64,000 bases of DNA from Pictodentalium vernedei (Eukaryota; Mollusca; Scaphopoda; Dentaliida; Dentaliidae): the NCBI GenBank assembly GCA_031216915.1, contig CM062293.1, positions 154,202,285 through 154,266,284 of the forward strand, given 5' to 3'. Under the pieces are notes generated by a model. That model did not search any database. It saw nothing but the letters and a program-made list of their open reading frames with translations, and was not told where the DNA came from. This document shows, piece after piece, positions 1-12,200 of the stretch (within the stretch, counting starts at the first letter, position 1; every line of letters begins with the position of its first letter). A program made the position numbers and the translations under genes.

Positions 1-2770
1 TACTTACCAAAGTGATGAAAAGTGCCTAATATTCCCCTTTACTGCCAGATGAAAAAGAGAGCAGAATTTAGAGATCATAAGAAAACACTTCTTAGGAGAC
101 TATAAAACTGACAGAAGGCAAGAAAGAAAACCAAACCAATTTTGCCAGGTGCTGATTTGCACAAAACATGGCATACTGCACCCTCCCTATATGACCTTGA
201 ACCCATTGTCCAGTTCCCGCCAGAATTGCACAACAATATCAATTTCCGATTTTGAATTAAATACAATGTAAATGTATACATAAGTGCAAGGAGGCAAGCA
301 ATAATAATAGCAGTCATAATACTGGGAGGGCATCATTTTGTATCACTTTGGTAAGTATAATAAAAAATAAATTTTGGTAAAAAAATTTAATTTTTTCACA
401 ACTTACCAAGTGCCGTTTGAACAATAGGTATGAAGGGAGTATAATGTGTATTGAGTTATAAAAATAATAAACTAGAGGCTCTGAAGAGCCTGTAATTGCT
501 CACAAGAGATTCATATAAAAATGTGATTTCCCATAGGCTTTCCATGGTAACTATGAGCTGCAATTGAGGCCATGTTTGAAACATTACATCAGCATTACAT
601 GAGGATCATTGGTAGAAGGTGTCCCAGTCCTCAATCATGTGAAGTTTCAAAACATTTGAATCTATCAAACAGAATCATAGAATGTCTCTGGTGGCCATAT
701 TTTCCAACCAACGGGAACAAAAAGAGGATCATTTGTAGAAGGCCTCCTATAGACCATTTCTGCCAAGTTTTGGTTCACATCAGCTCAGTAGTTCCACAAA
801 GAAGATGAAAATGTGATTTCCCATAGGGTTTTTCTATAGTAACTATAAGCCAGAATTGTGGCCATGTTTGCAACACGATCAACATTAAATGAGGACCGTT
901 GGTAGAGGGTGTCCCAGTCATTAACCATGCATAATTTCAAAACATTTGGCCCTGTGGTTTCAGAGGAGAAGATTGTTCAAAATCCACCAATCAGAATCAA
1001 AAAATGCTTCTGGCAGCCATGTTTTTCGATGCACAGTAACAAATTGAGTGTAGTTTGTAGAGGACCTGCCATAGACTATCCCTGCCAGGTTTGGTTCACA
1101 TCAGCTCAGTAGTTCTGGAGAAGAAGATAAAAATGTGATTTCTCATAGGGTTTCTATGGTAACTATAAGCCATAGTTGCAGCAACGTTTGCAACCCGATC
1201 AACATTAAATGAGGATCGTTGGTAGAGGGTATCTCAGTCATCAACCATGCATAATTTCAAAACATTTGGCCCTGTGGTTTCAGAGGAGAAGATTGTTCAA
1301 AATCCACCAATCAGAATCAAAAAATGCTTCTGGCAGCCATGTTTTTCGATGCACAGTAACAAATTGAGTGCAGCTTGTAGAGGACCTGCCATAGACTATC
1401 CCTGCCAGGTTTGGTTCACATCAGCTCAGTAGTTCTGGAGAAGAAGATGAAAATGTGATTTCCCATAGGGTTTCTATAGTAACTATAAGCCATAATTGCA
1501 GCAACGTTTGCAACCCGATCAACATTAAATGAGGATCGTTGGTAGAGGGTATCTCAGTCATCAACCATGCAAAGTTTCAAAACATTTGGCCCTTGGGTTT
1601 CAGAGAAGATTTTCCAAAATCCACCAATCAGAATCAAAAATATAAAAAATGTGATTTCCCATAGGATTTCCGTGGTAACTATGAGTTGCAATTGTAGCCA
1701 TGTTTGCAACATTACATCAACATTACATGAGGATCATTGGTAGGTGTTCCAGCCCTCAATCATATGAAGTTTTCAAAACATTTGACTTTGTACTTTCAGA
1801 GGAGAAGAGTTTTCAAAATTGACCAATCAGAATCAAAGAATGCTTCTGGCGGCCACATTTTTCATCCAATAGGAATAAAATGAGTAACAGTTGTAGAGAA
1901 CCTCTAAAAGACCAGGCCTGCCAAGTCTGGTTCACATTGGCTCAGTACTTTCAGAGAAGACGTTGAAAATGTGATTTCCTACAGGGTTTCTATAGTAACT
2001 ATAAGCCACAATTGCAACCATAATTGCAACCCGTGCCTGCCATGTCTGGTTCACATTGGCTCAGTACTTTCAGAGAAGACGGTGAAAATGTGATTTCCTA
2101 CAGGGTTTCTATAGTAACTATAAGCCACAATTGCAGCCATAATTGCAACCCGATGACGATTAAATGAGGATCATTGGTAGAGGGGGTTCCAGTCATCAGT
2201 CACATTAATCATCATCGGGTTGCAGCCATAATTGCAACCCAATGACGATTAAATGAGGATCATTGGTAGAGGGGGGGGGGTTCCAGTCATCAGTCACATT
2301 AAGTTTCAAAACATTTGGCCTTGTAGTTTCAAAGAAGATTTCTTGAAAACGCACACATTTATAAATTCTGTTTCAACAAAAAAATCAGTAAAAGAAGGTT
2401 AAATATTTTGAAAATTACAATTTTTTCCGACAGTATTCTCTTTCAAATAGCTTTGGATAGGTAAAGGGTTACACGAAACACATTTTACTACAATTTTGTC
2501 ATCTCTTAAATGATATAACTGACTGAGTCAGCTAAGCCGCACATGATGGGAAAAGAAAATAAACAAAACTTCCATGCTTTCCAAACACCTGTCATAAATC
2601 AGTATTTCTGATAAGTAACTTGAGAGTAATACATGTATTAACATAATTACAGCTGCACTTGTTTAAACTGTAGGATAATCCTATAAACTATGTATAGATC
2701 TTTCTTTTTTATCTGTAGTAAAGGCGAATATTAGGCACTTTGTATCACTTTGGTAAGTTGAGAAAAAATA
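1..2770 (-). mobile_element. Non-coding DIRS-like element C with inverted ends, internal complementary region and a tandem array inside (left end cut by the window)
   Basis: Bases 1-45 and 2718-2758 are inverted copies of each other (about 40 of 45 positions) sharing the motif CTTACCAAAGTGAT. Around 341-414 lies a third segment whose first half is the reverse complement of the left end (CTTTGGTAAGTATA) and whose second half resembles the reverse complement of the right end (CACAACTTACCAAGTG). That is the internal complementary region layout of DIRS elements. The ITR-flanking text (GGGAGG..GGGAGGGC..ATC) resembles the same zone of the complete DIRS at 22564-29620. No RT, gag or recombinase reading frame is present; the interior is a satellite array. 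Orientation is inferred from the internal complementary region lying near the left end, as in the complete element. Confidence 0.5.
505..2345. repeat. Tandem array, ~318-bp unit, inside element C
   Basis: The anchor AAAATGTGATTTCC recurs near 520, 810, 1130, 1448, 1648, 1967 and 2084. The fullest copies are about 318 bp and the later ones are shortened (about 120-200 bp). Units share a conserved end ATGAGGATCATTGGTAGA and a variable GT or AG replacement of the same positions. Two units (about 900-1435) are nearly identical, suggesting recent amplification. A small duplicated block with a run of G lies at 2205-2300. Open frames of 60-80 codons here are by-products of the repeat. Confidence 0.85.
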
Positions 2771-3132
2771 GCCTGAGAATGAATTAAATTATATATTTTG
2801 TTTGGCTTTATGGTCGTATGTCATGTTTTACAACTAAAAATGATAAATTTAAAGTAATTTGTATATTTTTTATACTTACCAATGGCCCAGACTTAGCTGG
2901 TGCAAACTCGATATTATCAAGGTCCAAACACAAATTTTGAACATCCCAATCCCCAAAATTTGCATACAATACCGAAAATTAAAAGTCCTATCTGGCCCTC
3001 CATACTTTTACCAACTGTGCAGCAGTCAGGAAGAGACCGGAATTGGCACCAACATCATTCTTTGTAGATGAGTGTGCTAAATAATAATTCAGCGGGGAGG
3101 TATGAGTGCCCACTCATGGGAGGGCCATCCCC

Positions 3133-3219
3133 GTCTGGGCCATTGGTAAGTATAAAAAATATACCAATTACTTTAACTTTATCATATTTTTATACTAATA
3201 ACCAATGGCCCAGACTTAG
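3133..3219. other. Internal complementary region of DIRS-like element B
   Basis: The first half is the reverse complement of the left terminus (2838-2895) with a few mismatches. The second half starts ATTTTTATACTAATAACCAA and ends in GGCCCAGACTTAG. By DIRS logic that half is the reverse complement of the element's other end, which is no longer in the window. The block thus preserves the sequence of a lost terminus. Confidence 0.65.
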
Positions 3220-4879
3220 ATGAATCGTAAAAGCCTGTATTCCAAGGTGAAAGGAGATTAAATTTAAAAGGAATTACATGTATGTCTCTCTATACAGTAA
3301 TAGAGAAAACATATCATAAATAAGGAACCATATCCAAGTAATTCCATAATCTTAGCATTAATGACTATGCTAATTGGATGTAATAAGTTCCCAATTTTTA
3401 AGGCTAGTCCGGACTAAGTCCCATAAATTAGGATAGTTTATTCTCGAGTGAGAGATTAACCCCCACAAACACACGCCATATATAAATAAAAAAACAAGCT
3501 GTATCTAGGATCAGTAATAATCTACAGACAAAACCGCTTCACTCATAGTTACACACTAATCAAGCTGGAGGTGATGAAGAAAAATCACCCCCCTCCCCTT
3601 TTTTTTTTGAAGGATTATTCTTCAAAACAAAGAGGGGAGCGCTCTGAAAAGCGGTACCAAATAATCAATATATATTCACCCAACAGGCACCCAGTTATTA
3701 ATTATTATTAATTATTGGTGCTTAATACCACTTCAGAAGCTAAGGCTATTGTGGCGATCCCGGTAATTAACAGTGCACGCTTGCAACATATACCGGAGTT
3801 GGAATATGTAGATAGGTCAAAAACCGGTGATATAATGTGTACAACCATACACTTGTCCAATTGAATCTCAATGGAAAGTATCTGTTAACATGCTTCTAAG
3901 GCAACCAACAGGCGACCCCATTCAGGTGTACAATTAAGCCCAATAATAAAACTCCACTGAACCGTGCGAATATATGAGAATCTGTACCGTATCTCATAGA
4001 AAAGTGGATATAGAACATGGAATGAGCTATGATTAACAGACTCGTCATGGACAAACGCCAAACTAAATCATTGTTTCCTAGGCCATTAACAACTAATGAC
4101 TGTTGGGAGAAAGATGAAATTTTGCATGTACTCATCTGAATACAGCCTGTATCCACGGCATGACCGATACAAGTGATATGAGTGATACAAGTGTAACCAG
4201 TAAATGAAAGGAATCATATGCTCGTACAGGACTTATAAACGAACAACCACATGAAACAAATCAACTAAATAGTGGATGTGCCCATGAGGTCACCGCCAAT
4301 CGAGGAGCCATGAAAGGCATGCATATACTTGAATGCATACAAGGCTTTCAGGAAGAAAACTATGTCCTGCCTGTAATGGCCTCTTACCACATTGGTGGTA
4401 GGGGGTGGGGGTCGACGAATATTTCCAATTGAACCCCCTTCACCCACACATTACTTGAAACGCTCTTGTGTTAGTTATCAAATAGTATAGGAACCGCAGG
4501 GCTCCCTCACGTCTGACTGACTCCATAATGCCACTAAGGATGGAGAGGGACGTGATGAACAATAATACACCATACTGACATAATATCCAGTCTCTAAGGT
4601 GGAAGTATAATCCGCAGTAATAGACTGGATAGAAATGAAAAGGGAGACGAAAACAATGTTCCGACACCCGATCATAAAAATCTAGATGAACTTACGTTCG
4701 GTCTGATATCAAGAAATATGTTCCTGAGAAGGAGTTAAGTATAGGCATTTGGAGAAACCCTCATTAATCACACTAGGCAAATATGGCGTCAACAATAGGG
4801 CTTATCGCCTCATATAACTAGCACCAAACCATACCGGTAGGAAGAGAATAACCTCCTCTAACATACTGTATCATTTCCG

Positions 4880-5470
4880 ATAGGACAACAAACTCAGTTG
4901 AGCTGAAGCAGCTAAAGGCCTTCCTATACGTGAAGACAATAAAAAGGCTGATAACTGCAGCCTCAGAAGCTCACTAAGGAGACTTACAACACTAGACGTA
5001 GCTTATAAGTCTTCATCTCCGTGAAGACAGATACATCAGAGTAAGTTGTGACCTTGAAGGCTCACTGAACGGAGACTTACAACTATCATCGTGCAAGGTA
5101 GGGAATGAAGAGCTGCTATTTAAACAGCCCTAAATTCCCAAAGAGAGTAGTCCCAAGAGATAATAAATTCAGTTATGTCAGTGTATAATTACTGAAAAAA
5201 ACATCGCTCATGATTCTTGATAGGCTACTATGGTGTAAACAATAAGACTCAAGTCTATGACACCTAGGTAAACAAATCAGAAAGCACTCTATGACACCTA
5301 GCAAAACAAACCGAAAAGCACTATACCTTTATCGGTTTTATTCCCAAAAGACAGCAGTCAGAGCCTAGCTAATGTAGCTTAGAAGTCTTCCTCTCATCTA
5401 CGTGAAGACATATCTGTGTCACATGAGGCCTTTGAAAGCTCACAAAATGGAGACTTACAACACTAGCCTC
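4880..5470. repeat. Short degenerate repeat within element B
   Basis: The phrase GAGACTTACAAC, preceded by AAGGCTCAC or AAGCTCAC, recurs near 4968-4992, 5058-5085 and 5428-5462, each followed or preceded by TCTTC-TCTACGTGAAGACA-type text. Spacing is irregular. No coding capacity is recognised in this part of element B. The frame on the minus strand at 5470-5733 has no family I can name. Confidence 0.45.
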
Positions 5471-5744
5471 TAATTATAAGAAAAGTCCGCTGTAATAGTA
5501 CATAAGGCTACTATGGTGTCCACAGTGGCATTAAATGTCTTGACGCCAAGAATACAACACCGAGAGGGAAAAGACGTACTTATTCCCTCTAACGGGTCTA
5601 TTCCAAACAAGACAGCTGTCTCAGCCAATCTATGCACTATCCGTCTGGCTTTGAGACGAGAAACAGGTGACTTGAAACAAGAGTGCACGTATCGCTGAAG
5701 CAATACAATGTCCCCTACCGGACTAATGAGCATTAATAATTATA

Positions 5745-6605
5745 CAAATGTTATAACCTAGATGTGATCAGCATGAATTCCGTTCAAGCGTTTCCACAAA
5801 AGTCCGGAAAACTGATATTTTGGCACTTTTCCATATTTCCAAGGGCTATAACTCACACAAGAATAATACAATCAGCATGAAACTCAAACTTGATCTGTAA
5901 GTCATTGTTCTATAGTAGGTTACCAAGAATGAACTCATTCGGTTGAAGCATTTCCAAAAAAAGTCCGGAAAACTAAAGTAGGACTGACAGACTGACTGAC
6001 AGACTGACGGATGGACAGAGTCCAAATGAAACTTGATCTGTAAGTCATCGTTCTATAGTAGGTTACTAAAAATGAAATCATTCCGTTGAAGCGTTTCCAA
6101 AAAAAGTCCGGAAAACTGATATGGTGGTGCTTTTCCATATTTCCAGGGGCCATAACTCACACAAGAATAAGGCAATCAGCATGAAACTCAAACTTGATAT
6201 GTAAGTTATCGTTCTATAGTAGGTTACCAAAAATATGAAATCATTCCGTTGAAGCGTTTCCCAAAAAAAGTCCGGAAAACTGATATTTTGGCGCTTTTCC
6301 ATATTTCCAAGGGCCATAACTTACAAAGAATAATGCAATCAGCATGAAACTCAAACTTGATCTGTAAGTCATCGTTCTATAGTAGGTTACCAAGAATGAA
6401 ATCATTCGGTTGAAGCATTTCCAAAAAAAGTCCGGAAAACTAAAGTATGAATGACAGACTGATGGATGGATGGACAGAGTGTAAATGAAACTTGATCTGT
6501 AAGTCATCGTTCTATAGTAGGTTACCAAAAATGAAATCATTCCGTTGAAGCGTTTCCAAAAAAAGTCGGGAAAACTGATATTTTGGCGCTTTTCCATATT
6601 TCCAT
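5745..6605. repeat. Tandem array of about 135-163-bp units
   Basis: GTTCTATAGTAGGTTAC recurs near 5908, 6051, 6213, 6376 and 6511. Each unit also has AAAAAAAGTCCGGAAAACT, CTTTTCCATATTTCC and GGGCCATAACTCAC. Two units carry short GACTGACAGACTGAC or GATGGATGGACAGAG microsatellites, as in pearl-type bivalve repeats. The array interrupts element B between its 3' part and its gag fragment. Overlapping minus-strand frames up to 139 codons are repeat artefacts. Confidence 0.85.
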
Positions 6606-7170
6606 ATATCTCGTCTCGTCGGCTTAGGGGCGTCTGATCTATAGTCTGGATCAGACCCACACACCTTTCCCGAGTCGCTATACTGATGACCTCTGGAGTA
6701 AGTCTTAGAGGGTTTCTTGTACCCTCGCGAGGAGTTCCCTTTAGTTGATTTGAAGTGGAACGGCCTCACTTACTGCGGTCTGCTGAAGCGTGTTATTGAG
6801 ACGCAGACTTCAGTAGCAGTGCACTGAAGGCTTTCTTGTAGCCTGTTCATAGACTAACGAAAGCTTATCAAATAGAGTAAGTCCGGAGACCAGAGTGACT
6901 CAGAGAGAGCTTTTCACCTTGTCATCTATAAGTGATGACGACGCAAGGGCAGCATCACATCTGATCAACTCCAAATTGCCACTGTCAGGGTGGAGTTGTA
7001 TGTGGCATACATGACTGCCCTGTAAAGAACTCTAAGCGAGGAACAAACATCCTCAAATTTCTTCCCCTTAAGACATTGTGCCTTAGCTCTGGTGAGGTGA
7101 TTTGCATAGGACATCATGTCCAGATTCACTCTATTTGGATGAAATAGCACATTCCATCACTTCCGAGCGT
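6605..7170 (-). pseudogene. Degraded DIRS gag fragment of element B
   Basis: The reverse complement gives NRVNLDMMSYANHLTRAKAQ, followed by a KGKKFEDVCSSLRVLYRAVMYAT stretch. This lines up with the gag C-terminal segment of the complete element (26503-27117: NRANLDALSYADHLTKALSL, then GKEFQDIQSSLRLLSRAVAYST). A second piece (6660-6770), rich in Ser, Arg and Gly with SDAPKPTRRD, matches SDAPRSTGRG of the same protein. Frames are broken between the pieces. It belongs to a diverged subfamily, not a recent copy of the neighbouring element. Confidence 0.75.
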
Positions 7171-7177
7171 ATATTGA

Positions 7178-8260
7178 ACAAGTGGCCCCAAGGGGCCTGA
7201 GGGCGCTCACCTGACATGGTAGTCTAAATATCAACCCAGAGAATTGATTTCAACAAGTTGCATCTGCTCCTCCTAAGAAAAGCTTATACCAAATATCCAA
7301 AGATTCTGACCAGTGGATCTAAAAAAAACCACGATTTTTAAAGAATATTCCTCATATTGAACTAAGTTATAATTCGGGCTCCCACAGGGAGCCCATATAT
7401 GAAACCAGGGACTTGGATTTAACAAACTTGAATCTCACCCCTCTAAGGATGCTGCACATCAAATATCAAAACATTCTGACTGCTGGATCTGAAGAAGAAG
7501 ATTTTTAAAGAAACTTCCTCATTTTGAACTAAGTTACAATTCAAGCTCCCATAGTGAGTCCAAATATGGACCTAGGGACATGGCTTGAACAAACTTGAAT
7601 CTCACCCCCTAAGGATGCTGCATACCAAATATCAAAACATTCCGACTGCTGGATCTGAAGAAGATTTTTAAAGAAAATTCCTCATTTTGAACTAAGTTAT
7701 CATTCGGGCTCCCACAGTGAGTCCAAATATGGACCTAGGGACATGGCTTGAACAAACTTGAATCTCAACCCCCTAAGGTTGCTGCATACCAAATATCCAA
7801 ATATTCCGATTGCTGGATCTGAAGAAGATTTTTAAAGATAATTCCGCATTTTGAACTAAGTTATAATTCGGGCTACCACAGTGAGCCCAAATATGAACCC
7901 AGGGACTTGGCTTGAACAAACTTGAATCTCACCCCCCTGAGCATGGTACATACCCAATATCAAAAGATTCTACCTGATGGATCTTGAGAAGAATATTTTC
8001 AAAGACATTTGCCTGAAATGCACTAAGTTCGAATTCAAGCTTCTATAGTGAGCCCAAATATGAATCTAGGGAGCCGATTTGAACAAACTTGAATCAGATC
8101 CACCCCACAATGTTGCATACCAAATATCAAAAGATTCTGCCCGCAGGATCTGGAGAAGAAGGTTTTTTAAGAAATTTGCCTGAAATGCACTAAGTTCGAA
8201 TTCGGGCTTCTATAGTGAGCTCAAATATGAATCCAGGGGCCGATTTGACTGTTAGGTATT
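7178..8260. repeat. Tandem array of ~155-160-bp units
   Basis: Starts with AAGTGGCCCCAAGGGGCCTG, a small palindrome, and GGGCGCTCACCTGA. Six to seven units follow, each with ATACCAAATATCAAAA, GGATCTGAAGAAGA, TTTTTAAAGA, TGAACTAAGTTATAATTCGG and CCCACAGTGAGTCCAAATAT. Divergence between units is about 10-25 percent. The hairpin-like head suggests the left end of a satellite-bearing mobile element, but I could not find a matching 3' hairpin. Confidence 0.8.
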
Positions 8261-8778
8261 GCACTTAAGTATAAATTGAACACGTATGGTCCATACGTGT
8301 TTTTGATAATAAAAAGCATTAATATGGCAGAAAAAAATGATCAAAATATGGAGTCTGAATCGTATATTTAATCTCGCATGAATATGTCAAACTGTGTGAT
8401 GGGCTGACGTCGGTTTATCTTTTGATCTCTCAGTCACCAGCTCTTAATTAGATCAAATTTTTTCACAGTCAGTGAAAAATTACTTTTACTTTTACTTGAA
8501 ATATTAAAAAGATAGTTCAATATTTGAAAAAGTTATTAAAAGCTATTGCGATTCCGAATGTTGTTCATCAAAATCGATTCAGAACTCGAGGAATTACGAA
8601 AAAATAAATATTATACCGTACTGAAATCATGGATGTGAGTTGAAAAAATTATAACTTGACCAACACAATATCTGGACATTTCCCCGACGGTCGTTTACCT
8701 AACTGTAGCTATTAACGGAGAAGAATCATGTTACCGGTACTGAATTTTGAATAAATTGCGGGTTGGGGGGAAGGAAAT
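8260..8778. other. Unassigned sequence with one short perfect palindrome
   Basis: AT-rich, no recognised gene. At 8279-8301 AACACGTATGG and CCATACGTGTT form an 11-bp perfect stem around a single T. Nothing else of note was seen. Confidence 0.5.
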
Positions 8779-9206
8779 CCGATTTACGATTTTATTTATT
8801 TATTTATTGGTGTTTAAGGTCATATACTTATGCACAATGGCTAATCATGACCGTGACAGTTTTACGGGTGGAGGAAGCCGGAGTACTCGGAGAGACCCAC
8901 CGAGCAGCGACGAGCAGCTGCCAGCTCCCCAACATCGTAACTCTGCACTGCAGCACAGGCAGGGTTAGATTAGTTGAAGACTTGCGTACCATCGACGTGC
9001 AGTACGCCTTAATACACGGCGTCATCGTGCCCCCGTGTTGCCAATCGGGGTTAAGTGCCTTGCCCAAGGACACAACGCGGGAGTCCGAATTAATCGCTCA
9101 GATGGTCACCCATCCGATGATAAACCGGGCTCGTCGTTGCTTAACTTCGGTGATCTGACGAGAATCGGTTACAGCAACGCCACCGCGCCCCCGATTTACG
9201 ATTTTA
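8779..9206 (-). mobile_element. 5S-rRNA-headed SINE with 16-bp target-site duplication
   Basis: A retroposed SINE on the minus strand, flanked by the perfect 16-bp direct repeat CCGATTTACGATTTTA at 8779-8794 and 9191-9206. Reading the reverse complement from the head, GAAGTTAAGCAACG, GAGCCCGG and GGATGGGTGACC appear in order. These are the box A, intermediate element and box C of the 5S rRNA internal promoter for RNA polymerase III. A body with TTGTGTCCTTGGGCAAGGCA follows, then a 3' segment ending in AAACACCAATAAATAAATA. The body is shared with the tRNA-headed SINE at 51453-51815 and the headless copies at 52108, 55236 and 55674. Long plus-strand frames here (to 131 codons) are incidental. 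Confidence 0.85.
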
Positions 9207-9280
9207 AAAGGTAAGTTCAGAGTGGAATGTTAAAATGTACATGTTGAGATTGGAATTAACATAAATAAACTACATTAACG

Positions 9281-12200
9281 AATGAAAGTGTCAATGACAC
9301 TGTAGCTTAACTTGTGTGTTGTGTTTGATGAAAAGGATAATGTTCAATGTTTATGAAAGGATTATGAAATAAGACAAGAATTGTGATAATTGGGAATATG
9401 TTCATTTCTGTTCCCTGTATGCTATGTTTATGATAAAAATAATATGAGGTGTACACTGTACTAAAGATCTGAGGGGTGGGTTAATATGACCTCACAGTTA
9501 ATATATGTGGCCCTCACAGTTAACATATATCAAAAAAAGTTACCAAATTACAATGAAATTATTCCAAAATGAGTCATCCTATCAAGTTACGTTAAAATCC
9601 CTTCATAAATATGGCCTGTAGACTGTGCTAAAGGTTTTCGGGCTTCGGGCCCCTGTAGCCGTCAGTTTCCCAATTGCGTCCAAAGGAGACGTTCTCATCT
9701 AGACATTATATGAAGTCAACCTACCAAGTTACAATGAAATCCCTCCATAAATACGATCTGTAGACTGTGCTAAAGGTTTTCAGGCTTCAGGCACCTGTAG
9801 ACATCACAGTTGACCAACCACGACCAAAAGGGGATGTCATCATCTAGGCATTATATGGAGTCAACCTAACAAGTTACAATGAAATCCTTCCATAAATACG
9901 ACCTACAGACATGCTAAAGGTTTTTGGGCTCGGGCAGCCATCAAAGCTGAATGATCGTGACCAAAAGGGGACGTTCTCATCTGGACACTATTTGGAGTCA
10001 TCCTACCAAGCCACAATAAAATCCCTTCATAATTATGACCTGTAGACTGTTCTAAAGGTTTTCGGGCTTTAGGCTCCTGAAGCCGTCACAGTTGCCCACT
10101 CGTGTCCAAAAGGGGACGTTCTCATCTAGACATTATATGAAGTTAACCTACCAAGTTACAATGAAATCCCTTCATAAATATGACCTTAGACTGTGCTAAA
10201 GTTTTTTGGGCTTCGGGCTCGGGCAGCCATCATGGTTGAATGATCGCAACCAAAGGGGACAATCTCATCTGGGCATCATCTGGAGTGATCCTGCGAAGTT
10301 ACAATGAAATCCCTTCATAAATATGACCTGTAGACTGTGTTCAAGGTTTTCGGGCTTCGGGCACCTGTAGCCATCACAGTTGACCAATCACGTCCAAAAG
10401 GGGATGTCATCATCTAGGCATTATATGGAGTCGACCTAACAATGTTACAATGAAATCCTTCTATAAATATAACCTTTTGCCTATGCTAAAGGTTTTTGGG
10501 CTCGGGCACCCATCAAGGCTGAATGATCACAGCCAAAATGGGACGTTCTCATCTTGACATTATTTGGAGTCAACCCACCAAGTTACAATGAAATTCCTTC
10601 ATAAATATGACCTGTAGACAGTGCTGAAGGTTTTCGGGCTTCGGTCACCTTTAGCCGTCAAAGTTGCCCAAACATGTCCAAAAGCGGACGTTCTCATCTA
10701 GACATTATATGAAGTCAACCTACCAAGTTACAATGAAATCCCTTCACAAATATGACTTGTAGACTGTGCTTAAGGTTTTCGGGCTTCGGGCTCGGGCAGC
10801 CATCATTGTTGAATAATCGCAACCAAAGGGGACAATCTCATCTGGGAATCATCTGGAATGATCCTATGAAGTTACAATGAAATCCCTTCATAAATATGAC
10901 CTGTAGACCGTGCTCAAGGTTTTTGGGCTTCGGGCACTTGTAGCCAACACAGCTGACCAATTACGACCAAAAGGGGATGTCATCATCTAGGCATTATATG
11001 GAGTCAACCTAATAGGTTACAATGAAATCCTTCCATAAATATGACCTTTTACCTATGCTAAAGGTTTTTGGGCTCGGGCACCCATCAAGGCTGAATGATC
11101 GCGATCAAAAGGGGACGTTCTCATCTAGACATTATTTGGAGTCATCCTACCAAGTTACAATGAAATCCCCTCATAAATATGACCTGTAGACTGTGCTAAA
11201 GGTTTTCGAGCTTCGGGCACCTTTAGCCGTCACAGTTGCCCAATCATGTCCAAAAGGGGACGTTCTCATCTAGACATTATATGAAGTTAACCTACCAAGT
11301 TACAATGAAATCCCTTCATAAATATGACCTGTAGACTGTGCTAAAGGTTTTCGGGCTTCGGGCTCAGGCAGCCATCATGGGTGAATGATCGCACGTTCTC
11401 ATCTAGACATTATATGAAGTTAACCTACCAAGTTACAATGAAATCCCTTCATAAATATGGCCTGTAGACTGTGCTAAAGGTTTTTGGGCTCGGGCAGCCA
11501 TGATGGGTGAATGATCGCAACCATAGGGGACAATCTCATCTGAGCATCATCTGGAGTGATCCTAAGAAGTTACAATGAAATCCCTTCATAAATATGACCT
11601 GTAGACTGTTGCTCAAGGTTTTCGGGCTTCGGGCACTTGTAGCCATCACAACTGACCAATCACGACCGAAAGGGGATGTCATCATCTAGGCATTATATGG
11701 AGTCAACCTAACAGGTTACAATGAAATCCTTCCATAAATATGACCTTTTGCCTATGCTAAAGGTTTTTGGGCTCGGGCACCCATCAAGGCTGCATGATCG
11801 CGATCAAAATGGGACGTTCTCATCTAGACATTATTTGGAGTCATCCTGCCAAGTTACAATGAAATCATATCATAAATATGACCTCTAGACCGTGCTAAAG
11901 GTTTTCGGGCTTCGGGCTCCTGTAGCCGTCACAGTTGCCCAATCATGTCCAAAGGGGGACTTTCTCATCTAGACATTGTATGAAGTCAACCCACCAAGTT
12001 ACAATGAAATTCCTCAATAAATATGACCTGTAGACTGTGCTAAAGGTTTTCGGGTTTTGGGCTCGGGCAGTCATCACGGTTGGCAGATCATGCCCAAATG
12101 GGGAAATTCGCATCTAGACATCATAAGGAGTCATCCTACCAAGTTACAATGAAATCCCTCCACATTAAACATGACCTGCAGACTGTGCTAAAAGTTTTTG

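Larger units (their letters stand above)
2838..7190 (-). mobile_element. Gutted DIRS-like element B (3' terminus, internal complementary region and gag fragment survive)
   Basis: The left end (2838-2900) carries ATACTTACCAATGGCCCAGA, nearly the same as the terminus of the complete element at 22564. Similarity continues through the CCCAATCCCCAAAATTTGCAT and GGGGAGG..GGGAGGGCCATC blocks. An internal complementary region follows at 3133-3219. Then come about 2.5 kb of AT-rich sequence without an RT or recombinase frame, an unrelated tandem array (5745-6605) and a degraded gag segment (6605-7170), all in the same orientation as the complete copy. The right-hand inverted repeat predicted by the internal complementary region is missing, and a different array begins at about 7178. 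B is therefore internally deleted or replaced and lacks its 5' end. It lies only about 70 bp from element C. Confidence 0.65.

Noticed and set aside
5470..5733. 87-codon ORF within element B as a possible recombinase remnant
   Set aside because: No arginine, HxxR or tyrosine motif pattern and no resemblance to the complete element's proteins that I could see.
8747..9158. Protein-coding ORFs of 131 and 81 codons
   Set aside because: They lie within a SINE delimited by a perfect target duplication.
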